A stretch of 64,000 nt of DNA, from the NCBI RefSeq assembly GCF_039888675.1, contig NZ_JBDQQR010000001.1, positions 744,001 to 808,000 on the forward strand. The letters run 5' to 3'. Within the stretch, counting starts at the first letter, position 1. Every line of letters begins with the position of its first letter. A model generated the notes under the pieces. That model saw nothing but the letters and a program-made list of their open reading frames with translations. It was not told the DNA's origin and did no database searches. The stretch comes from Mesorhizobium sp. CAU 1732 (GTDB lineage: Bacteria; Pseudomonadota; Alphaproteobacteria; Rhizobiales; Rhizobiaceae). Positions 30,259-38,627 of the stretch are shown in pieces. The translations under genes were made by a program, and so were the position numbers.

Positions 30259-31368
30259 ATGAACGCCATGACGGAACTCGGCCTCTATCGCCACCTCGAT
30301 GAGATGACGCCCTGGAACGACAAGCTCCAGGTTCTGGAATGTATCGGGGTGGTCGAGGAGGCGCCGGACGTCAGGACGTTCACCTTCCGCTCGGACAACC
30401 AGACCTGGTTCCGGTACATGCCGGGCCAGTTCATCACGCTGGAAATCCCGCTTGGCGACGAACCGCTGATGCGCACCTACACGCTGTCCACCAGCCCGTC
30501 GCGGCCATTCTCGATCGCGGTCACCGTCAAGGCGCAGGCCGGCAGCATCGGTACGCGCTGGATGTTCGACAATCTGAAGCCGGGCGAGCACATCAAGGCA
30601 TACGGACCGGCCGGCACGTTCTCGCTGCACCAGCATCCGGCCGCAAAGTATCTGTTCGTGTCGGCCGGCTCCGGCATCACGCCGATGATGTCGATGCTGC
30701 GCTGGCTGAACGACTGCACGCCCTGGACCGACGTCTCCTTCGTGAACTGCGCGCGCAGGCCCGAAGAAATCATCTTCCGCAAGGAACTGGAACTGCTCGG
30801 CAGCCGTATGCCGGGCCTGTCGCTGGGCTTCTTGATCGAGGAACGCTCAAGCCGCGAAGGCTGGTTCGGCCATATTGGCCGGATCGATGCGGTGCGCCTG
30901 CCGCTGCTCGCGCCCGATTTCCGCGAACGTGAGATTTTCTGCTGCGGCCCTGAGCCCTTCATGCGCGCGGTGCGCGAGATGCTCTCCGCGTCTGGCTTCG
31001 ACATGGCGCACTACCATCAGGAGAGCTTTGCCGCGCCGCATATCGAGGAGATCACCGCATCGCTGGAGGCCGCTGCCGAGAGCGACCAGGCTGCTGTCCT
31101 TGAGGCGGCGAACCCGATCCGTTTCGCGTTCTCCGACGTCGAGGCCGACTGCATCGCCGGGCAGACCGTGCTCCAGACCGCGCGTGCGTCGGGCGTCCGG
31201 ATACCCGCCGCCTGCGAGTTCGGTCTCTGCGGCACCTGCAAAGTGAAGAAGGTCTCGGGCGAGGTCGAAATGAGCCACAATGGCGGCATCCTCGACCACG
31301 AAATCGACGACGGCTTCATCCTCGCCTGCTGCTCGAAGCCGCTGTCGGCGATCGAGATCGAGGCCTAG
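30259..31368 (+). CDS. Oxygenase reductase with FAD, NAD and [2Fe-2S] domains, GbcB like
   Basis: A 369-residue electron-transfer partner of the Rieske oxygenase. Order: FAD-binding barrel with RTYTLSTSPS near 73-82, NAD-binding domain with VSAGSGITPMMSML near 134-147 and CCGPEPFM, and a C-terminal plant-type ferredoxin domain with C319-x4-C324-x2-C327 plus a final cysteine in LACCSKP. This layout is that of GbcB and related hybrid reductases. ATG at 30259 or 30268 can start it. It ends 13 bases before the convergent dehydrogenase gene. Confidence 0.88.
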   Translation: MNAMTELGLYRHLDEMTPWNDKLQVLECIGVVEEAPDVRTFTFRSDNQTWFRYMPGQFITLEIPLGDEPLMRTYTLSTSPSRPFSIAVTVKAQAGSIGTRWMFDNLKPGEHIKAYGPAGTFSLHQHPAAKYLFVSAGSGITPMMSMLRWLNDCTPWTDVSFVNCARRPEEIIFRKELELLGSRMPGLSLGFLIEERSSREGWFGHIGRIDAVRLPLLAPDFREREIFCCGPEPFMRAVREMLSASGFDMAHYHQESFAAPHIEEITASLEAAAESDQAAVLEAANPIRFAFSDVEADCIAGQTVLQTARASGVRIPAACEFGLCGTCKVKKVSGEVEMSHNGGILDHEIDDGFILACCSKPLSAIEIEA

Positions 31369-31381
31369 ACCGGATGGGCTT

Positions 31382-32473
31382 TCAGCCCGCCATGGCGTCG
31401 GGGACGACCACGAGCTTGCCGACGAAACCCTTCGAGACGAAATCCGCCTGCGCCCGATGGAAATCGGAGAGGCGGTAGACGCCGCCGACGAGTGGGCGGA
31501 TTTTCTTGTCCTCGATATAGCGCACGATGCGGCGGAAGTCCGCGCGCGTGCCCTGGCTGGACCCATGGAGCTGGAGCTGCTTCAGGTACATCGTCCGCAG
31601 ATCGAGTTGAACGACCGGTCCCGCGATCGCGCCGGCGGTCGTGTAGCGTCCCTCGGGTCGCAGGATACGCAGCAGGTCATTGAAGATTGCGCCTCCGACG
31701 AGATCGGCGACCACATCGACAGGCTTCCCGCCCGTGGCCGCATGCACCGTTTCCATCAGGTCGCCCTCGCCGCGCGTCACTACGGCCTGCGCGCCGATGT
31801 CGAGCAGCGCCTGCTCCTTGCCCTTTCCGACGACCGCATAAGGGATCGCCCCGCGCGCGCGGGCCAGTTGCACGATGCCTGAGCCCACGCCGCCCGATGC
31901 ACCGGTGACGAGGACCCGTTCGCCGGCCTTGAGGCCTGCGCGCTCCAGCATCTGCTCGCCGGTCAGGTAGGCGCAGCAGAAGGTGGCAAGCTCGATGTCC
32001 GTCAGGTCCGTATCGACGACATGCGCATTCTCGGTAGGCAGCGCCTGATACTCGGCGTAGCCGCCGTCCCGGCCATGGCCCATATAGTCGATGTCGGCGA
32101 GCGAATCGTCATCGCGGTTGTAGATCGAGAAGTCGACCATCACGCGCTCGCCGATGCGCGCGGCCGACACGCCGTTGCCCACCGCCACGATGGTCCCGAC
32201 GCTGTCGGTACCTTGAATGCGCGGGAAGGTCAGCGTGTTTCCCTGCCGTCGCCAGGTCGAGACGGCGGCCGGATCGTCTTCCCGGCCATAGGCTCCTTCC
32301 CGAACCCACACGTCCGTATTGTTCATGCCGCACGCAGAAACCTTGATCACCACCTCGCCGGGAGCGGGCGAGGGGACGGGTACGTCCTCGCGATAGACAA
32401 GCTTTTCAGGGCCGCCATGCCCGGTGAGCAGAACGGCGCGCATGGTGGCGGGGAGGGAGGATGTGGCGGGCAT
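31382..32473 (-). CDS. MDR family alcohol dehydrogenase/quinone reductase-like protein
   Basis: A 363-residue medium-chain dehydrogenase: MRAVLLTGHGGPEKLVYRED at the start, the substrate region SACGMNNTDVWVREG, and the nucleotide-binding VTGASGGVGSGIVQLARARG. The typical zinc ligands of alcohol dehydrogenases are not evident, so a quinone-oxidoreductase-like or crotonyl-type reductase is possible. The frame extends upstream to 32665 through a repeat, but MPATSS at 32473, or the MRAVLL methionine at 32443, is the likely start. It follows the ectoine genes doeD and doeC in the same direction, separated by a palindromic element. Confidence 0.8.
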   Translation of the reverse strand: MPATSSLPATMRAVLLTGHGGPEKLVYREDVPVPSPAPGEVVIKVSACGMNNTDVWVREGAYGREDDPAAVSTWRRQGNTLTFPRIQGTDSVGTIVAVGNGVSAARIGERVMVDFSIYNRDDDSLADIDYMGHGRDGGYAEYQALPTENAHVVDTDLTDIELATFCCAYLTGEQMLERAGLKAGERVLVTGASGGVGSGIVQLARARGAIPYAVVGKGKEQALLDIGAQAVVTRGEGDLMETVHAATGGKPVDVVADLVGGAIFNDLLRILRPEGRYTTAGAIAGPVVQLDLRTMYLKQLQLHGSSQGTRADFRRIVRYIEDKKIRPLVGGVYRLSDFHRAQADFVSKGFVGKLVVVPDAMAG

Positions 32474-32519
32474 TTTATTCGTCTCGTTTGTTCGAAGTAG
32501 CACCCCCCCTGTCCATTCG

Positions 32520-32610
32520 GGCCACCTCTCCCCTATCCGGGGGACCCAAGCTGGAAAGCGCCGGCCTTGCGGCAGGCATTTCCTCTCCCCTGGGCAGGGG
32601 GGAGAGGTGG
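32520..32610. repeat. Palindromic intergenic element
   Basis: The hairpin CCTCTCCCC - eight bases - GGGGAGAGG spans 32582-32607, and a second C-rich arm CACCTCTCCCCTATCCGGGGG lies near 32523. It fills most of the gap between the dehydrogenase and doeD genes and resembles the other G/C-run palindromes of this window. Confidence 0.6.
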
Positions 32611-32651
32611 ACCTGCGAAGTCGGGACGGAGTGGGGGGGCTGGATTTGAGC

Positions 32652-34031
32652 TCAGATGTTCGCAAACACGCTCTTCACCGCATCCGCAGTCGCAGTGACG
32701 ACCGTATCGGCTTCCTCGCGCGTCAGGCAGAGCGGCGGCGCGAAGCCGAGAATGTCGCCCTGTGGCATCGCTCGGCCGATGACGCCACGCTCGGCGAGCG
32801 CGGTTGCAATCTGCGGCCCGATCTTCTGCGACGCGTCGAAGAAGACCCGGTCGTCCTTGTCCGATACGAACTCGACCGCCGCCATCAGCCCGTCGCCGCG
32901 AACCTCGCCGACATTGGCGTGGTTGCCGACGGCGTCCGCCAGCGCCTTGCGGAAATAGGCGCCGGTCTCGCCCGCATTGGTGACGAGATCCATCGAGTCG
33001 ATAAGCTCCAGATTGGCGACGCCGGCCGCCGCGCAGATCGGATGCGCCGAATAGGTCCAGCCATGGCCGAGCGAGCCGAGCTTGTCGGAGCCTTCCACGA
33101 GAACCTTCCACATGCTGTCGCGAACGATGACGCCCGAAAGCGGTGCGTAGGCCGACGTCAGGCCCTTGGCGATCGTGATCAGGTCGGGCTTCATGCCGTA
33201 ATGATCCGAGCCGAACATCGTGCCCAGGCGCCCGAAGCCGGTCACGACTTCGTCTGCGACCAGCAGCACGTCGTACTTCGTCAACACGGCCTGGATCTTC
33301 TGCCAGTAGCCGGCGGGCGGCGGCACGATGCCGCCGGTGCCCAAAATCGGCTCGCCGATGAACGCGGCGACCGTGTCCGGACCTTCGGCCAGGATCATTT
33401 CTTCCAGCCTGTCGGCGCAATGTTGCGAGAACTGCTCTTCCGACATCGACCGGTCTTCGCGGCGGAAATAATAGGGCGCTTCGGTGTGCAGGATCGGTGC
33501 GCGCGGCAGGTCGAACGCGTTGTGAAAAAGTTCGAGCCCGGTCAGCGAACCCGTCATGACGCCCGATCCGTGATAGCCGCGCCAGCGCGAGATGATCTTC
33601 TTCTTCTCAGGCCTGCCCAGCACGTTGTTGTAGTACCAGATCAGCTTGATGTTGGTCTCGTTGGCGTCCGATCCCGAAAGACCGAAATAAACGCGGCTCA
33701 TGCCCTCGGGCGCACGGTCGATGATCATCTTGGCAAGCGTGATCGACGCTTCCGTGCCGTGCCCGACATAGGCGTGGTAGTAGGCGAGTTCCCTTGCCTG
33801 CGCGGCGATCGCATCGGCGATCTCGGTGCGGCCATAGCCGACATTCACGCAATAAAGCCCGGCGAACGCATCGAGGCTCGTCTTGCCGTTTGTATCGGTG
33901 ATGTAGACGCCTTCGCCGCCTGCGATCACCCGCGTGGGAGATTCGCCGCGCGCATGCGTGCCCATATGCGTCGATGGGTGGAAGAAATGGTCGCGGTCCC
34001 AGGCGGCAAGTTCGTTGGACTGGTCGAGCAT
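32652..34031 (-). CDS. doeD: Class III aminotransferase of ectoine catabolism (diaminobutyrate transaminase)
   Basis: A 459-residue PLP-dependent class III aminotransferase. The PLP lysine is Lys289 in TIAKGLTSAYAPLSG; GSDANETNIKL and LLVADEVVTGFGRLG are typical. In ectoine degradation DoeD converts 2,4-diaminobutyrate to aspartate semialdehyde. I take the ATG at 34031, preceded by AGGGAAAAG, over the upstream ATG at 34052. It follows doeC by 17 bases. On sequence alone it could be any omega-amino acid:pyruvate transaminase; the neighbours decide. Confidence 0.85.
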   Translation of the reverse strand: MLDQSNELAAWDRDHFFHPSTHMGTHARGESPTRVIAGGEGVYITDTNGKTSLDAFAGLYCVNVGYGRTEIADAIAAQARELAYYHAYVGHGTEASITLAKMIIDRAPEGMSRVYFGLSGSDANETNIKLIWYYNNVLGRPEKKKIISRWRGYHGSGVMTGSLTGLELFHNAFDLPRAPILHTEAPYYFRREDRSMSEEQFSQHCADRLEEMILAEGPDTVAAFIGEPILGTGGIVPPPAGYWQKIQAVLTKYDVLLVADEVVTGFGRLGTMFGSDHYGMKPDLITIAKGLTSAYAPLSGVIVRDSMWKVLVEGSDKLGSLGHGWTYSAHPICAAAGVANLELIDSMDLVTNAGETGAYFRKALADAVGNHANVGEVRGDGLMAAVEFVSDKDDRVFFDASQKIGPQIATALAERGVIGRAMPQGDILGFAPPLCLTREEADTVVTATADAVKSVFANI

Positions 34032-34048
34032 GGTCTTTTCCCTTTTTG

Positions 34049-35542
34049 TCATGCTGCGTCGAGGCAGAGATATTTGAGGTCCGTGAAGGCTTCGAGGCCG
34101 TGGCGCGAGCCTTCGCGACCGAGGCCGGACTGTTTCACGCCGCCGAATGGCACTGGCGCGCCGGTGATCTTCACACGATTGATCGCGACCATGCCGTAAT
34201 CGAGCGCGCGGCCCATGCGAAGCTGGCGCGCGCCGTTCTCGGTCACGACATAGGCGACGAGGCCGTATTCCGTGTCGTTCGCCCGCGCGACGATTTCCGC
34301 CTCGCTGTCGAAGGGCGTGATCGCCGCGACGGGGCCGAACGTCTCCTCACGCATGATCAGCGCATTGTCGGGCACGTCCGCAAGCACCGTCGGCTGGAAG
34401 AACAGCGGCCCGGCAAAATGGCGCGAACCGCCCGCGAGGCAGCGCGCGCCGTGGGCGATGGCGTCGGCAACCTGTTCTTCGACCTTGGCGACGCTTCGGG
34501 CATGCATCAGTGGACCGATCGCGACGCCGTCTTCCAGCCCGTGTCCGATCTTCATAGCGGCAACACGCTCGGCAAACGCCGCGCAGAATGCGTCATAGAC
34601 CGCGCGCTCGACATAGATCCGGTTCGCCGCCAGGCAGTCCTGCCCGGACGTGGCGAATTTCGCGTCGATCGCGATGCCGACCGCCCGATCGATGTCCGCG
34701 TCGGCGAAGACGATCAGCGGTGCGTGTCCGCCCAGTTCCATGACAAGGCGTTTCATCGTGCCGGCGCATTGCCCCGCGATCAGCCTGCCGATTTCGGTGG
34801 AGCCGGTGAAGCTCATGGCGCGAACCCGCGCATCCTCGCACATCCGCGCGACAATGGTCGCCGCATCGCCTGTCACGATGTTGAAAACGCCCGCCGGCAC
34901 TCCGGCACGCTCGCCGAGCTCGGCCAAAGCCAATGCGGAAAGCGGCGTCTCGGAGGACGGATGCGCCACGATCGTGCATCCGGAAGCGAGTGCTGCGGCG
35001 GCCTTGCGCGTCAGCATGGCGGACGGAAAATTCCAGGGCGTGACGATGCCGACCACGCCGACAGGCTCGCGCCTCACGATCATTTCAGCGCCCGGCAAAT
35101 GGCTGGTCACGCTCTCCGCATTCACGCGCTTTGCCTCCTCGGCGTACCATTCGACGAAGGATGCTGCGTAGTCGATCTCGCCACGCGACTCGGCGAGCGG
35201 TTTGCCCTGTTCCAGCGTCATCAGGAGCGCGAGGTCTTCCCTGCCGGCGACGATCAGGTCGAACCAGCGCCGCAGGATGGACGAGCGCTCCTGCGGCAAC
35301 AGTGCTTTCCATGCAGGAAATGCCGATGCGGCCGCGTCGATCGCAGCCGTGGTCTGAGCCGCGTTGAGCGACGCAACCCAGGCGACGCTCGATCCGCTTC
35401 CAGGGTCGGTGACCTCGAAGCTCTCGCCCGTCTCGCCAGCCGTCCAGTGCCCACCGACATAGGCAAGTTCGCGCAAAAGCCGCCGGTCGTTCAAACTATC
35501 AAGCGCATCATGGCGGCGGTTGCGGGCGAAATGGGCAGACAT
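34049..35542 (-). CDS. doeC: Aldehyde dehydrogenase of ectoine catabolism (SSADH-like, aspartate semialdehyde oxidation)
   Basis: A 497-residue NAD(P)-dependent aldehyde dehydrogenase of the succinate-semialdehyde type. Catalytic Glu269 is in MELGGHAPL and nucleophile Cys303 in SGQDCLAANR; TPWNFPSAMLTRK and FTGSTEIGR bind the cofactor. In ectoine clusters this enzyme (DoeC, called Ssd elsewhere) oxidises aspartate semialdehyde to aspartate. It lies between the asnC-type regulator and doeD on the minus strand. Confidence 0.86.
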   Translation of the reverse strand: MSAHFARNRRHDALDSLNDRRLLRELAYVGGHWTAGETGESFEVTDPGSGSSVAWVASLNAAQTTAAIDAAASAFPAWKALLPQERSSILRRWFDLIVAGREDLALLMTLEQGKPLAESRGEIDYAASFVEWYAEEAKRVNAESVTSHLPGAEMIVRREPVGVVGIVTPWNFPSAMLTRKAAAALASGCTIVAHPSSETPLSALALAELGERAGVPAGVFNIVTGDAATIVARMCEDARVRAMSFTGSTEIGRLIAGQCAGTMKRLVMELGGHAPLIVFADADIDRAVGIAIDAKFATSGQDCLAANRIYVERAVYDAFCAAFAERVAAMKIGHGLEDGVAIGPLMHARSVAKVEEQVADAIAHGARCLAGGSRHFAGPLFFQPTVLADVPDNALIMREETFGPVAAITPFDSEAEIVARANDTEYGLVAYVVTENGARQLRMGRALDYGMVAINRVKITGAPVPFGGVKQSGLGREGSRHGLEAFTDLKYLCLDAA

Positions 35543-35618
35543 CTGGTTGCTCCGGTGCTTCAGGCCGGAAGCGTAAGCGCAATGCTCGCGATAAAGAGGC
35601 TGTTTCTCCTGCTGCTGG

Positions 35619-35663
35619 TAGAGAGTTTCTCTATCCCAGAGGCATGCGCCGGAGAAACTCTCC
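35619..35663. promoter_or_regulatory. Two related dyads between doeX and doeC
   Basis: TAGAGA-gtt-TCTCTA (35619-35633) and GGAGA-aac-TCTCC (35651-35663) have centres about 31 bases apart, roughly three helical turns. Together they also form an 11-bp inverted repeat (35621-35631 with 35652-35662). They could be an operator for the AsnC/Lrp protein encoded next to them, or a hairpin after the doeX stop codon. Confidence 0.5.
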
Positions 35664-35665
35664 GA

Positions 35666-36157
35666 TCACGTCGACAGTGGCAGCAGATCATCGAGCGGCA
35701 GCGCCGTCTCTTCCTTCACCGTCCGCGTCACGATGTAGGTGAAGTAGCGATCGATGCCGATTTCGCGTTCCAGGAGCGCGTCGACCAGACGCTGATAGGT
35801 GTCGATGTCCCGCGTCACGACCTTAAGGACGTAGTCCACCCCACCGCCCACCGACCAGCAAGCGACGATCTCGGGTTGGTCGCGGATCGCGCGTTCGAAA
35901 CGGTCGAAATCGGCCTGCCGGTGCGCGCCGAGGGTCACCTCCATCAGCACCGTCGCCACGGGCGCGACGCAGCGCGCCGAGACATGCGCGTGATAGCCGC
36001 TGACGATGCCGGCCTTTTCCAGTTTCCGCAGCCGCATCCAGCATGGCGTCGGGGAAAGCCCGACCTTTTCCGCCAGCGCCAGCTTGGTGATCCGGCCGTC
36101 GCGCTGGATCGCATCCAGGATTTTCAGGTCTATGGCATCGAGCTTGTGGCGGGTCAT
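35666..36157 (-). CDS. doeX: Lrp/AsnC family regulator of the ectoine cluster
   Basis: A 163-residue Lrp/AsnC protein: helix-turn-helix at about residues 8-50 (DLKILDAIQRDGRITKLALA, LSPTPCWMRLRKLEKAG) and a RAM ligand-binding domain after residue 65 (DYVLKVVTRDIDTYQRLVD). Such regulators (DoeX, AsnC) accompany ectoine degradation genes. The ATG at 36157 is chosen for the family-typical start; the frame is open to 36229. It is divergent from enuR with an 81-base gap. Confidence 0.85.
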   Translation of the reverse strand: MTRHKLDAIDLKILDAIQRDGRITKLALAEKVGLSPTPCWMRLRKLEKAGIVSGYHAHVSARCVAPVATVLMEVTLGAHRQADFDRFERAIRDQPEIVACWSVGGGVDYVLKVVTRDIDTYQRLVDALLEREIGIDRYFTYIVTRTVKEETALPLDDLLPLST

Positions 36158-36202
36158 GGTGTCTCGCAGATTGGTCCACAAGCATGACGTTGCAAGATTT
36201 CG

Positions 36203-36246
36203 ATTGTCAATTGCACTGATTATGAGCATCTAGTGATCATGACAAT
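36203..36246. promoter_or_regulatory. ATTGTCA and TGACAAT half-sites at the enuR/doeX divergent region
   Basis: ATTGTCAA at 36203-36210 and ATGACAAT at 36239-36246 are inverted copies of the same half-site found as a tight dyad before ehuA. The second copy overlaps the enuR start codon. This suggests autoregulation by EnuR, not proven by sequence. Confidence 0.45.
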
Positions 36247-37624
36247 GTGGCTGCCCGATCCAGCGCTGTTGCGACGTCCCGCCTACCTCTCGCTGGCCGA
36301 TCAATTCGCACGCGCGATTTCCGACGGAAAGCTCGAGAACGGCGTCAGGCTGCCCACTCATCGCAAGCTCGCCGACGAGCTTGGTCTGTCGGTCCAGACG
36401 GTCAGCCGTGCCTATGAGGAATTGATCAGGCGCGGTCTCATCACCGGCGAAGTCGGGCGCGGAACCTTCGTGCAGACGCAAGGGCGGGAGCCCGACCCGC
36501 CATACCTGCCCGAGCGGCTGGGCGAGGTCATCGACCTCTCCATCCTCAAGCCGGTCTGCGAGACGATGCACCACGATCGCCTGAAGGGTGCGCTTGCCTG
36601 GCTGGCGGAGAACCTGCCTGCGAGCTCCGCGCTCTCGTTCAGGCCGAACGTCGTCTTCCCGCGCCATCGCGCGGTCGCGGTGGACTGGCTGAAACAGTGC
36701 GGGCTGACCGTCTCGCCGCAGAATGTCAGCGTCACCAATGGCGCGACGGCAGGCATGACCGTGGCCTTGATGAGTGTCGCGCCGCCCGGATCGACGGTGG
36801 CGACCGAAGCGATCGGCCATCACACGCTGGTGCCGCTCGCGACCTATCTGGGCTTCCACCTCGATGGGCTGCCGATCGACGATGACGGCCTGATCCCCGA
36901 AGCGCTCGACGAGGCGTGCCGGCATTCCGACATCAGGGCGGTGTTCCTTCAGCCATCCGTCATCAACCCGACCGCGACCCTGATGAGTGCCGAGCGCCGG
37001 GCGGAAATCGTAGCCGTGGCGCGCAAGCACGACATCGCGATCGTCGAGAATGACGTACTCGGCCCCCTCGTGGCAGACCGCCCGCCGCCCATCGCAGCAC
37101 TTGCGCCGGAGCGAACGCTTTACGTGACGAGCTTCACCAAGATCGTCGTACCCGGACTGCGCATCGGCTATCTCGTTGCACCGGACCGATATGTCGCGGC
37201 CGTGGCAAACCGCCATCTCGTGTCGAACTGGATGGCGACGCCGATGGTGGCGGAGATTGCGAGCAAATGGGTAAGCGATGGCACGGCCATGGAATTGGTC
37301 GATTGGCAGCGCGCTGCCATACGCCGCCGCCACGACATCGCGGCGGAAGTGCTCGATGGCGTTAAGCTCCGCTCGCATCCCGAAAGCCTGCATCTCTGGC
37401 TGCCGCTTCCCGATGGCCGCAGCGAAGACGGTTTTGTCTCGCAGGCCCGCTTGCAGGGTGTCGCCATCGCGCCGGGCGTGTCCTTCCGCACATCGGAGGC
37501 GCGGTGGACGCCGGCCGTGCGCATCTCGCTCGGCTCGACGGACGAAGCGGAGCTTCGCATCGGGCTCGGCCTGGTGGCGAAATTGCTGATGGCCGACCCC
37601 GAACACCTCCTGCTCGCCATCTGA
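36239..37624 (+). CDS. enuR: MocR/GntR family regulator of ectoine use
   Basis: A 461-residue MocR-type regulator: N-terminal GntR winged helix (LADQFARAISDGKLENGVRL, LADELGLSVQTVSRAYEELI), a linker, and an aminotransferase-fold effector domain with PLP lysine Lys301 in TSFTKIVVPGLRIGYL. EnuR of Ruegeria pomeroyi has the same architecture and is an ectoine-cluster repressor released by degradation intermediates. The WLPDPALLRRPAYLSLADQ opening is typical. The start is ATG 36239 (or 36245); GTG 36233 is less likely. It precedes the ehu-eut-doe operon. Confidence 0.88.
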   Translation: MTMWLPDPALLRRPAYLSLADQFARAISDGKLENGVRLPTHRKLADELGLSVQTVSRAYEELIRRGLITGEVGRGTFVQTQGREPDPPYLPERLGEVIDLSILKPVCETMHHDRLKGALAWLAENLPASSALSFRPNVVFPRHRAVAVDWLKQCGLTVSPQNVSVTNGATAGMTVALMSVAPPGSTVATEAIGHHTLVPLATYLGFHLDGLPIDDDGLIPEALDEACRHSDIRAVFLQPSVINPTATLMSAERRAEIVAVARKHDIAIVENDVLGPLVADRPPPIAALAPERTLYVTSFTKIVVPGLRIGYLVAPDRYVAAVANRHLVSNWMATPMVAEIASKWVSDGTAMELVDWQRAAIRRRHDIAAEVLDGVKLRSHPESLHLWLPLPDGRSEDGFVSQARLQGVAIAPGVSFRTSEARWTPAVRISLGSTDEAELRIGLGLVAKLLMADPEHLLLAI

Positions 37625-37677
37625 TCGGCAGGTGTGCCGTTTTATCAGGCCCTGTCTGCATCCGAATTGTGCAGGTT

Positions 37678-37691
37678 TGACATTATTGTCA
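37678..37691. promoter_or_regulatory. TGACA-TTAT-TGTCA dyad upstream of ehuA
   Basis: Perfect inverted repeat TGACATTATTGTCA in an AT-rich stretch 78 bases before ehuA, followed by a further TTGACATGAT at 37709-37718. The spacing and the shared half-sites at enuR make it the best candidate operator for EnuR. Confidence 0.6.
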
Positions 37692-37768
37692 TGATTTAAT
37701 TTTCCCGATTGACATGATTTCGGGTGTTCCCCATCGTAAAGGCACAACGTCTCCACGAAGGGGAATGA

Positions 37769-38554
37769 ATGCCTGCGCCCATCGTCCAGATTGACGGGAT
37801 TTCCAAGAGCTTCGGCACGTTCAAGGTGCTGGACGGCCTGTCGCTGCAGGTCATGCCCGGCGAGAAGCTCGCGCTGATCGGCCCCTCCGGTTCCGGCAAG
37901 ACGACGATCCTGCGCATCCTGATGACGCTCGAAGGCATCGACGAGGGCAGCATCAAGATCGACGGCGACGAGCTCTACCGCATGCCGCGCAATGGCGGGC
38001 TGGTCGCGGCCGACGAGCGTCATCTCGCCAAGGTCCGGCAGAAGGTCGGCATGGTGTTCCAGCTCTTCAACCTGTTTCCGCATAAATCCGTCATCGACAA
38101 CGTGACCCTGGCGCCGATCCTGACGCAGAAGACGCCGCGCGCCGCTGCCGAGAAGCGGGCCTTGGAACTGCTCGAGATGGTGGGCATGGCAGACAAGGCG
38201 AAGGCCATGCCGGCACAACTGTCGGGCGGCCAGAAGCAGCGCGTCGCGATCGCCCGCGCGCTCGCCCTGTCGCCGAAGATCATGCTGTTCGACGAGGTCA
38301 CCTCCGCGCTCGATCCCGAACTGGTCGAGGAGGTGCTCAACGTGATGCGCAAGCTCGCCGAAGAGACCGATATGACGATGCTTCTGGTCACGCACGAAAT
38401 GGGGTTCGCGCACGATTTTGCGGATCGCGTCCTATTTTTCGACCGGGGCCGGATCGTCGAGGAAGGCAAGCCCGACGACATTTTCCGTCAACCCAAGCAG
38501 GAGCGTACGCAGGCGTTCCTGAGGAAGATCATCGCGGCCGGACACAGGGTCTGA
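37769..38554 (+). CDS. ehuA: Ectoine/hydroxyectoine ABC transporter ATP-binding protein
   Basis: Polar amino acid type ATPase of 261 residues. Walker [10 protein letters not shown] at 38-46, signature LSGGQKQR near 151, Walker [17 protein letters not shown]-loop in [17 protein letters not shown]. First gene of ehuABCD, which imports ectoine and hydroxyectoine as nutrients in Sinorhizobium. GAAGGGGA precedes the start codon. The identity as Ehu rests on the cluster, since the ATPase alone is not specific. Confidence 0.9.
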   Translation: MPAPIVQIDGISKSFGTFKVLDGLSLQVMPGEKLALIGPSGSGKTTILRILMTLEGIDEGSIKIDGDELYRMPRNGGLVAADERHLAKVRQKVGMVFQLFNLFPHKSVIDNVTLAPILTQKTPRAAAEKRALELLEMVGMADKAKAMPAQLSGGQKQRVAIARALALSPKIMLFDEVTSALDPELVEEVLNVMRKLAEETDMTMLLVTHEMGFAHDFADRVLFFDRGRIVEEGKPDDIFRQPKQERTQAFLRKIIAAGHRV

Positions 38555-38627
38555 CCGCCAAAACAATGGCCGGGCAATACCGGTCGCAACGATAACAAAA
38601 CGGAACACGAGCAGAGGAGATTTGAAC

